From positions 1-35,566 of the IMG/VR virus record IMGVR_UViG_3300045927_000077: a DNA stretch of 35,566 nucleotides. One strand, 5' to 3'. The position numbers and the translations under genes are program-made. This document shows, piece after piece, positions 28,379 through 35,566 of the stretch. Numbering within the stretch: position 1 is the first letter of the stretch; every line of letters starts with the position of its first letter. The notes beneath the pieces are model-generated. The model saw only the letters and a program-made list of their open reading frames with translations, searched no databases and was not told where the DNA came from. Source of the stretch: a virus.

Positions 28379-28729
28379 TCAAACCGCCACGCCGGCTTCC
28401 GCCAGCATGTCCATAAACTTGCCGCGCTCCACCGTGCCTTGGTACGGATCAACCGCGGTGCGAATGTTGTATTCCGTGCCATCCATCATGTTGGTTACCT
28501 TCCAATCGGTGCGGATTTGCGCGGTGTCGGGCGATCGGCGCACCCGGATCACCACCGGTTGGCGGCCGGCCAAGCGCGCGGCTTCGATGGTTTCGCCGCC
28601 AAGCCGCGGCGTGATGTTGCCCCACACCGTGAAGCGATCCAGCCAACCGGTGGAAACATTGCCATATTCATCCTCAACATCATCGCGCTGCGAAAATTTC
28701 ACGCGGTAACGCAGATCGCCGGCGGTCAT
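28379..28729 (-). CDS. Head-tail adaptor (head closure) protein
   Basis: A 116-aa protein: MTAGDLRYRVKFSQRDDVED, YGNVSTGWLDRFTVWGNITP, RLGGETIEAARLAGRQPVVI, VRRSPDTAQIRTDWKVTNMM and YNIRTAVDP. This LR..V.F.....D.YGN...GW......W..I.P..G.E...A.R..G..P pattern identifies the SPP1 gp16/HK97-type head closure family. It plugs the connector and presents the tail interface. The ATG overlaps the upstream stop (ATGA). Confidence 0.85.
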   Translation of the reverse strand: MTAGDLRYRVKFSQRDDVEDEYGNVSTGWLDRFTVWGNITPRLGGETIEAARLAGRQPVVIRVRRSPDTAQIRTDWKVTNMMDGTEYNIRTAVDPYQGTVERGKFMDMLAEAGVAV

Positions 28730-28953
28730 CGTTGAAACGGCCGCGGCTTCCAGACGTGCGCGGCATCAACCGGCGCTTGCCCGGTCAACAATTCAACGTG
28801 CGCCGGATATACGATATCGCCGGCATCGGCGCGCTGGATCGCCAGCGCCGCGGCATCGATCACATGCAAGTAGGTAACGCCGGCTTTGAACCGCACGGTG
28901 ATCTTGCGGTGCGGCCGGTAGTCATAATCGCGGGTCAGGTAAACGGTTTTCAT
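28726..28953 (-). CDS. Small hypothetical protein, neck region
   Basis: A 75-aa protein starting MKTVYLTRDYDYRPHRKITV, then FKAGVTYLHVIDAAALAIQR and HVELLTGQAP. It looks like a small beta-barrel-type protein. ATG 28953 overlaps the connector gene's stop and its own stop overlaps the head closure start. Short KTVYLTRDYDY-like proteins at this place are known in related phages without assigned function. Confidence 0.7.
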   Translation of the reverse strand: MKTVYLTRDYDYRPHRKITVRFKAGVTYLHVIDAAALAIQRADAGDIVYPAHVELLTGQAPVDAAHVWKPRPFQR

Positions 28954-29534
28954 GCGCGCGGCGTCCACCACGTTGCATTTACCTTCAAATCCGGTGCCAC
29001 GTATTCGCGGCCGGGTATGAGTATCTCCCTGTGTTCAAAAAGATGAGCGGCGTGGCGCAACACCACGTCAAGCACATCGGGCGGCAACCGCGCCGCCGCG
29101 GTATCGGGCGGTGGCGGCATTTGCGCGCCACACGTCAACGTCAATGCCAAGTTGATGACGTGGGCGCCAACCAACACTTGCAACGGAACGCCGTGGATAC
29201 TGTCCCACTTCATCGCCACGGAATAGTTGGCCGCCACATCGGCCGGCGGCTCGCCGCCGGTTGCGGTCAAGCTTTGCACCGGCCGCACCGGAATGTTGGC
29301 CGCGCCATCGATAAATTCCGATGACAACGGCAACCACTCAATCACCGTAGGGTTTAAACACACTTCGTTGACCGCCTGAAAATTTCCGATCGCGCGTTGC
29401 ACCGCGTAGCGCACCGCTTCATCCTCGGCATTGTGGTCAACCCGCATATGCTGCTTAGCCAGCACCAACAGCGCATCCGGCAAGGCATCGATGTTTTCCG
29501 ACACCACCAAATGACGCGCCGGCTTCCAAGTCAT
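28950..29534 (-). CDS. Head-tail connector protein (gp6/gp15-like)
   Basis: A 194-aa protein. The first ~100 residues match the connector family: LVLAKQHMRVDHNAEDEAVR, YAVQRAIGNFQAVNEVCLNP and PVRPVQSLTATGG. The latter part (INLALTLTCGAQMPP, LPPDVLDVVLRHAAHLFEHR) supplies the C-terminal helices with the usual hydrophobic LRHAAHLFEHRE. It forms a ring below the portal. Coupled at both ends by ATGA. Confidence 0.8.
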   Translation of the reverse strand: MTWKPARHLVVSENIDALPDALLVLAKQHMRVDHNAEDEAVRYAVQRAIGNFQAVNEVCLNPTVIEWLPLSSEFIDGAANIPVRPVQSLTATGGEPPADVAANYSVAMKWDSIHGVPLQVLVGAHVINLALTLTCGAQMPPPPDTAAARLPPDVLDVVLRHAAHLFEHREILIPGREYVAPDLKVNATWWTPRA

Positions 29535-30175
29535 GCCGCCGCCGCTTCGGTGACGAATTCAAACGTTTTGATTTCGCCGCTGGTGAACTCAACAATCAAG
29601 TGGCCGTGTTCAACCGTCATGTCGGCAATGCCGATGCCCGCCGGGCCGGCCGGCCCCCGCTCGCCGCGTTCGCCCCGATCGCCCTGCCGGCCCGGCTTGC
29701 CGCGTTGGACGATTTGCATCCAAGCGTTATCGCTGCCCGGCAACTCGCCGGGATTGTCTTTTGTCGCCGCCCAGGCGCCGCCATCGTGCGCCACCACATC
29801 GTTGGTCGCGTAGGTTTCTTTTGGGTCATAGGCGCGGCGAAACCGCCACGGAGCGAGTGGTGAACCCGCTGGCCCCGCCGCGCCCGGTTCACCGGGATCG
29901 CCCTTTTCGCCCGGCGGGCCAACATTGCCGGGCGGGCCGGGCAATCCCGGTTCGCCATCCTTCAAATCCATATCCTTGATCAGCGCCGCCACGTGATCGC
30001 GCATCTTGTGTTCAAGTTCTAAAAACCGAACGCCGATCACGTTGCCGTATTCGTCAATCCGTTCACGCTGCCGCGCCACGTCCGCCGACAAGGCATGATC
30101 AGCGGCAAGCCGCGCCGCGCGTTCCTCCCCGATCACGTCACCAATCGCGGCGATCAATTCATGCGGCGCGTTCAT
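29531..30175 (-). CDS. Collagen-like virion protein
   Basis: A 214-aa protein with a helical N-terminus (IGEERAARLAADHALSADVA) and two Gly-X-Y collagen-like segments, DGEPGLPGPPGNVGPPGEKG continuing to GPAGSP (residues ~73-105) and KPGRQGDRGERGERGPAGPA (~160-180). Between them is a compact Trp-rich module (WRFRRAYDPKETYATNDVVA, DNAWMQIVQRG) like carbohydrate-binding/5_12-type domains. It ends in a beta-strand domain (MTVEHGHLIVEFTSGEIKTF). Such trimeric collagen-like proteins form phage fibres or appendages. Its place between portal and connector genes hints at a head or neck appendage. The start overlaps the portal gene by 17 bases. Confidence 0.8.
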   Translation of the reverse strand: MNAPHELIAAIGDVIGEERAARLAADHALSADVARQRERIDEYGNVIGVRFLELEHKMRDHVAALIKDMDLKDGEPGLPGPPGNVGPPGEKGDPGEPGAAGPAGSPLAPWRFRRAYDPKETYATNDVVAHDGGAWAATKDNPGELPGSDNAWMQIVQRGKPGRQGDRGERGERGPAGPAGIGIADMTVEHGHLIVEFTSGEIKTFEFVTEAAAA

Positions 30176-31559
30176 ATTGCCTCACAGCTTTTCGCAATTG
30201 ATAAGCCAGCACGGCACGGCTTTCCTCACGCTCGCGGTCATCCGGTGCGGGCGCTGGCGCCGGCGTTGGCTTGCTTGGTTCGGTGACCGCGGAGAGCGGC
30301 AACAACTGTTGTTGCACCCGCGGTTCATCGCCGGCTTGCACCGGCGGCAAGCCTTCCAATTCGCGCGCTTCGTTCGGCGCAAAAATGCCGCCCTGCACGC
30401 CGCGCACTTCGGCTTCAATGCGTTCCTTGAAATTAGTGCGCAACAGGGTTTTCACATCAAGTTCGCACCACTCCCGGCCGGCCGGCACCACGTCCAGCGC
30501 AAAGAACGCATCAAACGATTTTTCGATATGGTTGATCAGCCAACCCAAGCCAGCCGCCAGCCATTCTTGCATTTGCGCTTCGGCGGATTTCACGGTGCCG
30601 CCATCGGCTAGGCCAACGATCATCGGCGGCACGCCGAACACCGCGGCCACCGCGCGATCGGACAATTTCAACTGTTCGACAATTTGGGCGTCAACGTTGG
30701 ACACCGACACCGGGTTGAATTTCAAGCCGCGGGTCAGGATCGGCACGCCGCCAGCGTTCATGCCTTGCGCGTGTTCGTTCCAAAGCGCACGCATTTCATC
30801 CACTTGCGCCTTGGTCAAGACTAGATCGGTTTGCAGCACGCCGGACGGCCGCGACATGTTGTTGGCGAATGTGGTGGCCGATTTGTTGATGGCGAGCCGC
30901 GCCGCCAATTCCGGCGCCAAGGCTTGCAACCACGTCACGCCAACCAACGGATGGCGCGGCGTTTTTAGTTTGATGTGCAGCACATCGCGGGCCGGCACGA
31001 TCAGCGAACGCGAACCGAACATTTCGAAATTCTGCAACGGCGGTTCGGTGATTTCGTAGAACACTTCCCGCGTGGATTGGCCAACCACGGTGGCTTCGCG
31101 CACCGAACATTGCCGCGGATCGGTCCAGTGTAGAGCGGTGATTTCGTTGCGATCGTTTCTGGCCGCCAGCGAATACGAATTTCCGTTGTAGAGCAGCGAT
31201 GAAATCACATGCACCAAAAAGTCGGATGGCGTCTGGTAGGAATTCGGCACCCGCAACACCCGCGACAAGGCGGATGAATTGACGACTTCGCTGCCGCCGG
31301 TTTCCTTTTCGCGCATGTGGTAGCCGGGCAATTGCGCGATGGCGCGCACGTAAGCCCACACGCAAGCTTCCACGATCGAACAACCCGGATACGGCAACGG
31401 GTCGTAGTCCAGTTGCCAGAAATTCCAGAATTGCCCCCATTCGTGCGGCAACCAGCCATCGCGCAAATGGTACGGGCCGGCGTGATAGTTGCCCTCGCCG
31501 GCCGGGTTAATTTTCTGGCGCGATGTGAACGCCCGCGCCAGATTGGCTAACACGCCCAT
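30159..31559 (-). CDS. Portal protein (HK97 family)
   Basis: A 466-aa portal. Landmarks: CVWAYVRAIAQLPGYHMREK, LRVPNSYQTPSDFLVHVISS, LLYNGNSYSLAARNDRNEIT, DVLHIKLKTPRHPLVGVTWL, FANNMSRPSGVLQTDLVLTK and LSDRAVAAVFGVPPMIVGLA, then FAPNEARELEGLPPVQAGDE. All belong to the HK97-type portal, the dodecameric channel for DNA entry. The C-terminal tail is Pro/charged and variable. It lies downstream of the capsid gene, whereas the common order is terminase, portal, protease, capsid. Confidence 0.93.
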   Translation of the reverse strand: MGVLANLARAFTSRQKINPAGEGNYHAGPYHLRDGWLPHEWGQFWNFWQLDYDPLPYPGCSIVEACVWAYVRAIAQLPGYHMREKETGGSEVVNSSALSRVLRVPNSYQTPSDFLVHVISSLLYNGNSYSLAARNDRNEITALHWTDPRQCSVREATVVGQSTREVFYEITEPPLQNFEMFGSRSLIVPARDVLHIKLKTPRHPLVGVTWLQALAPELAARLAINKSATTFANNMSRPSGVLQTDLVLTKAQVDEMRALWNEHAQGMNAGGVPILTRGLKFNPVSVSNVDAQIVEQLKLSDRAVAAVFGVPPMIVGLADGGTVKSAEAQMQEWLAAGLGWLINHIEKSFDAFFALDVVPAGREWCELDVKTLLRTNFKERIEAEVRGVQGGIFAPNEARELEGLPPVQAGDEPRVQQQLLPLSAVTEPSKPTPAPAPAPDDREREESRAVLAYQLRKAVRQYERAA

Positions 31560-31562
31560 CGG

Positions 31563-31880
31563 CTATTCGCCGCGCTTGACGTTCCGGGTTTTGTACTTGC
31601 CGCCTTCATCGCCCGGCGTCATGTCGCGGGTTTCGTCCTCCGGCTCGCCGCGCAATTTGTTGGCCGCCTTTTCCGCCGCTTCCAGCGCCTTGTTGCGTTC
31701 CTCCGGTGTCGGTTCTTTGGGCGGTTCGTCGGCCACCGGCGCGTCCGGGTCAACCGCCCAACCGTCCGCGATGGCTTGCTTGGCTTCCGCCGGCGATACC
31801 GTCAACCGCTGCCCGGCGTATGGTCCCAACGTGCAATAGATGCTGGTTGGCTCGTTGTGGTCTTTGGTTTCCTTGGCCAT
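31563..31880 (-). CDS. Small acidic protein between capsid and portal
   Basis: A 105-aa protein: SIYCTLGPYAGQRLTVSPAE and AKQAIADGWAVDPDAPV form a small N-terminal domain resembling rho-/FI-like phage capsid accessory motifs. The C-terminal half is highly charged and low-complexity (EPPKEPTPEERNKALEAAEK). ATG 31880 follows AGGAAAACC. Accessory head proteins such as head-tail joining or decoration factors often have this build. The frame extends upstream through an Arg-rich stretch that is probably untranslated. Confidence 0.65.
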   Translation of the reverse strand: MAKETKDHNEPTSIYCTLGPYAGQRLTVSPAEAKQAIADGWAVDPDAPVADEPPKEPTPEERNKALEAAEKAANKLRGEPEDETRDMTPGDEGGKYKTRNVKRGE

Positions 31881-31904
31881 TGGTTTTCCTCGTTTCTGAC
31901 GTTT

Positions 31905-31928
31905 CGCCGGCGGCCGTCGCCGCCGGCG
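31905..31928 (-). other. Strong RNA stem-loop after the capsid gene
   Basis: A perfect 9-bp stem, CGCCGGCGG-(6 nt)-CCGCCGGCG, lies in the 82-base gap between the capsid stop and the next gene. There is no T tract, so it is not a standard terminator. It could block 3' exonucleases and stabilise the capsid part of the transcript. Confidence 0.6.
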
Positions 31929-31962
31929 CCGCGCTTGGCGCTTTGCTTTGCGCTTTGGTTTT

Positions 31963-33906
31963 CTACCAGCCAACCGATGCAATGGTTTGCACCATCCCGG
32001 TTCGCCGCATGATCCAAGTCACGTAAAGCGACATGCGGATGGCAACGCTGTCAGTCTGGAACAGCGAACGCGCCGGCGCCGCAACCGTGGCCGGCGAGCC
32101 CACCGTGCCGATCGCCAACGGCGTGGTGTCCTCTTCGTGGATGGTCGCCTCGGTCGAAACCGCAAAGCGCGGCGTGTCGCCGGTTGCGGTGACGAAGTCG
32201 GCGGCATCGATCGCGATGATGCGGCCGGCGGTTACGGTTTGACTGACGATGAAGCGCGCGTTCATCTTGGCGCCCGCCGCTTCCACGCTGCCAAACACGA
32301 AATCGCCGGTGGTGGTCTGCACCAAGCCAAGCGACAGTGCTTGTGCCGGGTTGATCAGCATCACGATGTTGCGGCCGCCGCCGGCGGCCAGGATCGCGGC
32401 CACAAGCTGTTTCAAGTCCGCGATCATCTTTTCCGCCGCGGTGCCGCTCGCCGTTGCGGTCAGCGGCGTGACGCCGTTGAGCAACCCGGCCGGCCGCACG
32501 CCGGTTGACTTGGCGGTGGCATCGATCAGGAACGTGTCAAGCTGTTCGGACGTGTCGTCCGTCATCGCTTGCCGGATGATGCCTTCAATTGCCGGCGATG
32601 AATAAAGCGCCATTTCCTCCGTGAAAGTGGAAATTACCGCCAGTTTGTAGGGTTCCAGCGTGACGGTTGACAGGCTGGCTTTCTTGACCGGCTTGGCGCC
32701 GCCTTCCGCAACCCACGCGCCGGTTATCTTGCTGGTCGTGGTCCGCGTTGGGATTTTGATTGAGTTGATGCCGTTGCCGAAGCTTAGCCGCTGGCCGGCG
32801 TTGGAAAGTGGGCCATAGATCGAACTTGCCAACAGCCGATCCATGAACGAAACATTGGCGGAAGTCACCAATTCGGCCGCCCAACCCGCCACCGTGGTTT
32901 GCGCCGGGTTGACCGCGGCGCGCAACACCACGTTCATGGCTTCATCGTTGAGATGCCGGCCGCGATCGTATTCGCGCGCAATCTTTTCGATCGGTTCGCG
33001 AAGCGATTGCGCGGACGTCCAGATCGCCAACGAGCGGAACAGGTGTTCGTGCGGTTCAATCTGCTTTTTCGGCACCGCGAACACTTGCGGCTTGGCCGGC
33101 GGCAGAATTTCGCCGGATTTGGCCGGCGGTTCGTTGCCGTTGATCGGCGGCATGATCGCGCGCTCGGCACGCTGCAGGCGTTCAACGTCCTTTTGCGCGA
33201 CTTCGATTTCATCCGGCAAGGCGCCGAATTGAGTTTGTTCCTCCTCGTCCAATTCGTCTTTCTTGGACAAGTCGGCAAGCCGATCGCGCATTGCGGTGAC
33301 CCGCTGTTGCGCGGCGGTAATCTTTTGTGAAAGCGTCATCGGAACCGCCTTTAGTTGGCGGTGGGTTTCGGCTGACACGCCGGCGGCCGCGGCTGTTCGT
33401 TCAAGGCGTTCGATGGCGGACACGCCCAACACCTTGGCGACAACATCACGCGGAAATTGTTTGGCGATCGCCAACGCATTGGCGTTGGCCGGCACACTGA
33501 CAAGCGAGCATTCCAGCAATTCGCTTTGCACGAACCGGTAGCCGTTTTCGTTCTTGCCTAGCGGTTCGATTTTTTTCGGCTGGAAGCCAACCGACACCGC
33601 GCGCAAGATGCCTTGCCGCACCAGTGCGCGCACCATGTTGACGATCGGCGTATCCGGGTCGCGTTCGGCCAGATCGAGCCGGCCGACAAGGCGGCCGTTC
33701 TCAATTCGCACATCGCGCCAGGTGCCGATCACCGCGTTGCGTTCGTGGTTGAACAGCGCAATGGGGTTGCGATCGGGCGCAAAGTTTTTCAAATCCCATC
33801 CGGTTTGATCGATCACATCGCCGCACCGATCCACCGATGCATCGGACATGACGAATTCCAGCGGATCGCCACCGGGCGGTGGCGCCGCGCGTTCGTGGTA
33901 TTTCAT
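31963..33906 (-). CDS. Prohead protease-scaffold-major capsid fusion
   Basis: A 647-aa polyprotein. Residues 1-160 are an S78-type prohead protease: PLEFVMSDASVDRCGDVIDQ, IALFNHERNAVIGTW with His54, LRAVSVGFQP and the ELLECSLVSVPANANALA signature. Residues ~190-250 form a coiled-coil delta/scaffold part (ALPDEIEVAQKDVERLQRAE). From ~290 onward an HK97-fold capsid follows (GPLSNAGQRLSFGNGINSIK, IPTRTTTSKITGAWVAEGG, FTEEMALYSSPAIEGIIRQA, MLINPAQALSLGL). An in-frame ATG at 33339 (residue 190) has AAAGGCGG seven bases upstream, so a 458-aa capsid precursor could also be made alone. ATG 33906 is preceded by GGAAAATCC. The protease would cut the fusion during maturation. Confidence 0.9.
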   Translation of the reverse strand: MKYHERAAPPPGGDPLEFVMSDASVDRCGDVIDQTGWDLKNFAPDRNPIALFNHERNAVIGTWRDVRIENGRLVGRLDLAERDPDTPIVNMVRALVRQGILRAVSVGFQPKKIEPLGKNENGYRFVQSELLECSLVSVPANANALAIAKQFPRDVVAKVLGVSAIERLERTAAAAGVSAETHRQLKAVPMTLSQKITAAQQRVTAMRDRLADLSKKDELDEEEQTQFGALPDEIEVAQKDVERLQRAERAIMPPINGNEPPAKSGEILPPAKPQVFAVPKKQIEPHEHLFRSLAIWTSAQSLREPIEKIAREYDRGRHLNDEAMNVVLRAAVNPAQTTVAGWAAELVTSANVSFMDRLLASSIYGPLSNAGQRLSFGNGINSIKIPTRTTTSKITGAWVAEGGAKPVKKASLSTVTLEPYKLAVISTFTEEMALYSSPAIEGIIRQAMTDDTSEQLDTFLIDATAKSTGVRPAGLLNGVTPLTATASGTAAEKMIADLKQLVAAILAAGGGRNIVMLINPAQALSLGLVQTTTGDFVFGSVEAAGAKMNARFIVSQTVTAGRIIAIDAADFVTATGDTPRFAVSTEATIHEEDTTPLAIGTVGSPATVAAPARSLFQTDSVAIRMSLYVTWIMRRTGMVQTIASVGW

Positions 33907-33921
33907 GGCTGGATTTTCCGT

Positions 33922-35541
33922 CTAGGCGATCAACGCCGCGGTTTCGATTGGCGTTTGGCCCGATACCTTCAAGCCGCCGATCGCCATCAAGGCGGCCACC
34001 GCCAAGTCAATTCGGCCGTACAGCCGGCGCTTTTCCGGCTTGCGGTTTTGTGCCGGCGCGCCGGGCGCATGAACCAACGTGGTGTTGGCGATGCACCAGC
34101 GCAACACCGGATGCGCACCGTGAACAATCCGGCTTTCGGTGGCCGCCACTTCGAACGCCGCCACCGCAGGTGAGAACGATTTCCAGCCCTGCACGAACGG
34201 CACCAACGGCAACACCGCGCCAAGCTTGTCGAGGTGTTGGCGCAAAGCATTAATGTTCCAACTATCGTAGGCGATCGAAACAAGGTCCATGCCTTCAACC
34301 GCCTGCAAAATATCCGATAACACATAGGCGTAATCGATCGCCAAGCCGGGCGTGGCGCGCAAGAAACCCTGGCGGTGCCAAACGTCGTACGGCGCGCCAT
34401 CGCGCGCGGTGCGTAGCGCCAAGGTTTTTTCCGGTGTCCATGCCAGCGGCTTCAAATGCATCCGGCCGCGGTCATCCTCCGCCGCCAGCACGAACGCGGT
34501 CAGATCGAGCCGCGCCGACAGGTCCAGCCCGCCGAACACCGGCCGGCCATCGGTGAATATGGTTTCGTCCACCGCTTCGTTGCCAAGCGCCCAAACGGTC
34601 GGCGTGCAAAGCAATTCGGCTTGCGCGGCGATGCGCTGGTTGCAGCGCAAATTGCGGAACGCGCTTTCCGCCGATGGCAACCGCCGCGCTTGCTTGGCTT
34701 CGTTGAAAATCGATTTTGCATCGAGGAAAATGCCAAGCGCCGGATTGCACGCCCGGATCACCGCTTCATCGAACACGTCCGCCTCAGCCGGCGCGCAAAC
34801 CAAATCCACCACCACGCTTGGGTCATTGCTGGCCAGGCCGTCATCGATCAACTGGCTTAGCGGGTGTTCGTCATCCTCGGCTTGGGTTGAAAGCACAATG
34901 CCCAAGGTGCGCTTGCGCTTGCCGCTTCCGGTGATCAGCGCATCCAGCAAGCGCCGATCGTTGGTGCGCGCCAATTCGTCATAACCCCAAAATGACGGTG
35001 CCAAACCGTGGCCGGCTTTGTGGTCGGCCGAAAGCGCCTCATAGCGCGAACCGATGCCCGGCCCGCTGATAACTTCAATCATGCGCCGTTGGCTACCGCG
35101 CCGGATATAAACCGCGGCGCCCAATTCATCCACCGCGGCAATCACCGCGCTCATTTCCTCAAAAATGATCGCCGCCTGTTGCCGATCAACGCCGGCCGAA
35201 TAACACTCGCCGCGCGGTTCGGCTTCCGGCCCCAACAAGTGGCACAACATCAAGCCGGCAACCAAGCCGGTTTTGCCGTTGCCGCGCGGTTCGGAATGCA
35301 CCGCCAAGCGAACATCGGTGGCACCATAAACACGTTCGATGAATTGCCGTTGGTTCGGCAACAACTTGAATTTGCGGCCGATCAAGATGCCTTTGGTGAT
35401 CGGTAAAAATTCAAGAAAAGCGATCACGCGATCAGCACGCGACAATCCTTTTTTTTGCCACGGCAATTTTCGCTTGCGTTTGCCGTTCAATCGAAGTGCA
35501 GCTTCGCGCTGCAATCGTGTTGAATTAGCGGTGCCGGTCAT
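33922..35541 (-). CDS. terL: Terminase large subunit
   Basis: A 539-aa packaging motor. ATPase part: a variant Walker A PRGNGKT at residues 85-91 (after LAVHSEP), Walker B SFWGYDELART with Asp188-Glu189, and the coupling motif GIVLSTQAEDD (~214-224). Nuclease part: GGLDLSARLDLTAFVLA with Asp340, a second acidic site in SIAYDSWN, and YGRIDLAVAALMAIGG near the C-terminus. It belongs to the HK97-like/Terminase_1 type. It cuts and pumps DNA into the prohead through the portal. The start ATG overlaps the TGA of the frame that enters from the right edge. Confidence 0.93.
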   Translation of the reverse strand: MTGTANSTRLQREAALRLNGKRKRKLPWQKKGLSRADRVIAFLEFLPITKGILIGRKFKLLPNQRQFIERVYGATDVRLAVHSEPRGNGKTGLVAGLMLCHLLGPEAEPRGECYSAGVDRQQAAIIFEEMSAVIAAVDELGAAVYIRRGSQRRMIEVISGPGIGSRYEALSADHKAGHGLAPSFWGYDELARTNDRRLLDALITGSGKRKRTLGIVLSTQAEDDEHPLSQLIDDGLASNDPSVVVDLVCAPAEADVFDEAVIRACNPALGIFLDAKSIFNEAKQARRLPSAESAFRNLRCNQRIAAQAELLCTPTVWALGNEAVDETIFTDGRPVFGGLDLSARLDLTAFVLAAEDDRGRMHLKPLAWTPEKTLALRTARDGAPYDVWHRQGFLRATPGLAIDYAYVLSDILQAVEGMDLVSIAYDSWNINALRQHLDKLGAVLPLVPFVQGWKSFSPAVAAFEVAATESRIVHGAHPVLRWCIANTTLVHAPGAPAQNRKPEKRRLYGRIDLAVAALMAIGGLKVSGQTPIETAALIA

Positions 35542-35566
35542 TCGATGCTTAAGGGCTCTTTTTGAC
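35538..35566 (-). CDS. 3' end of an upstream gene, possibly small terminase
   Basis: A minus-strand frame open at the window edge ends in ...KEPLSIE and a TGA that overlaps the large terminase ATG (ATGA), the joint used by most genes here. Only nine codons are visible, so the product cannot be identified. The small terminase subunit is the expected neighbour and is otherwise missing from the window. Confidence 0.4.

Noticed and set aside
1-35566. CRISPR arrays, tRNA genes, rRNA, insertion sequences
   Set aside because: No regularly spaced identical repeats with unique spacers, no cloverleaf beyond the 15-base tRNA-like core, and no transposase or terminal inverted repeats were seen.

Overview
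The window looks like most of a temperate tailed-phage genome (siphovirus type, HK97-fold capsid) that infects an alphaproteobacterium, probably Rhizobiales (Bradyrhizobium/Rhodopseudomonas-like). The reasons are high GC with heavy TTG/GCC/CGC codon use, a set of small proteins typical of rhizobial phages (a DUF6362-like protein, an integrase preceded by a short RQRD-type ORF, a GTA-gp10-like tail chaperone, DUF6950- and DUF2163-like tail genes), and an almost complete absence of the GANTC site that the alphaproteobacterial methylase CcrM recognises. No ribosomal, metabolic or tRNA genes are present, so I see no host flank.

Layout. Positions 1-2941 (minus) hold a Cro/YdaS-like regulator, a VRR-NUC nuclease, a DUF1376 replication-type protein, a PD-(D/E)XK nuclease, a DUF6362-like regulator, a terminator and an HNH endonuclease that runs off the left edge. 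A divergent control region (2942-3034) separates this from an XRE/CI-like repressor (3035-3352, plus). From 3732 to 9418 (plus) lies a recombination and early block: a YqaJ exonuclease and a RecT annealase with a 78-aa protein between them, then several small unknown or cysteine-rich proteins. A short RQRD-type ORF and a tyrosine integrase (9452-10773) lead into a readable attP region, two cysteine-containing small genes of foreign codon use, and a repeat-bearing gap (11382-11625).

From about 11800 to the right end every large gene is on the minus strand. In transcription order (right to left) they are: terminase large subunit, a fused prohead protease-major capsid protein, a small acidic protein, portal, a collagen-like protein, connector and completion proteins, tail tube, a tail chaperone with a -1 frameshift, tape measure, tail assembly proteins, tail tip, tailspike, fibre-like proteins including two Ala/Gly/Thr repeat proteins, a lipoprotein candidate, a holin candidate, a GH25 endolysin and two small membrane proteins.

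How it fits together. The leftward unit that starts at 2941 would continue past the left edge into terminase if the genome were joined end to end: HNH, small terminase and large terminase is the usual order. Only the last codons of what may be the small terminase are present at the right edge, so that gene lies outside the window. There are thus two main transcription units, divergent at ~3.0 kb and convergent at ~11.8 kb. Most neighbouring genes overlap by ATGA or TAATG, which I used to choose starts.

The features most worth attention are the GANTC depletion, the attP architecture, the tail chaperone frameshift, the Rmf/CrpP-like tail on RecT, an Ala/Gly/Thr repeat shared by three tail genes, and the protease-capsid fusion with an internal start.
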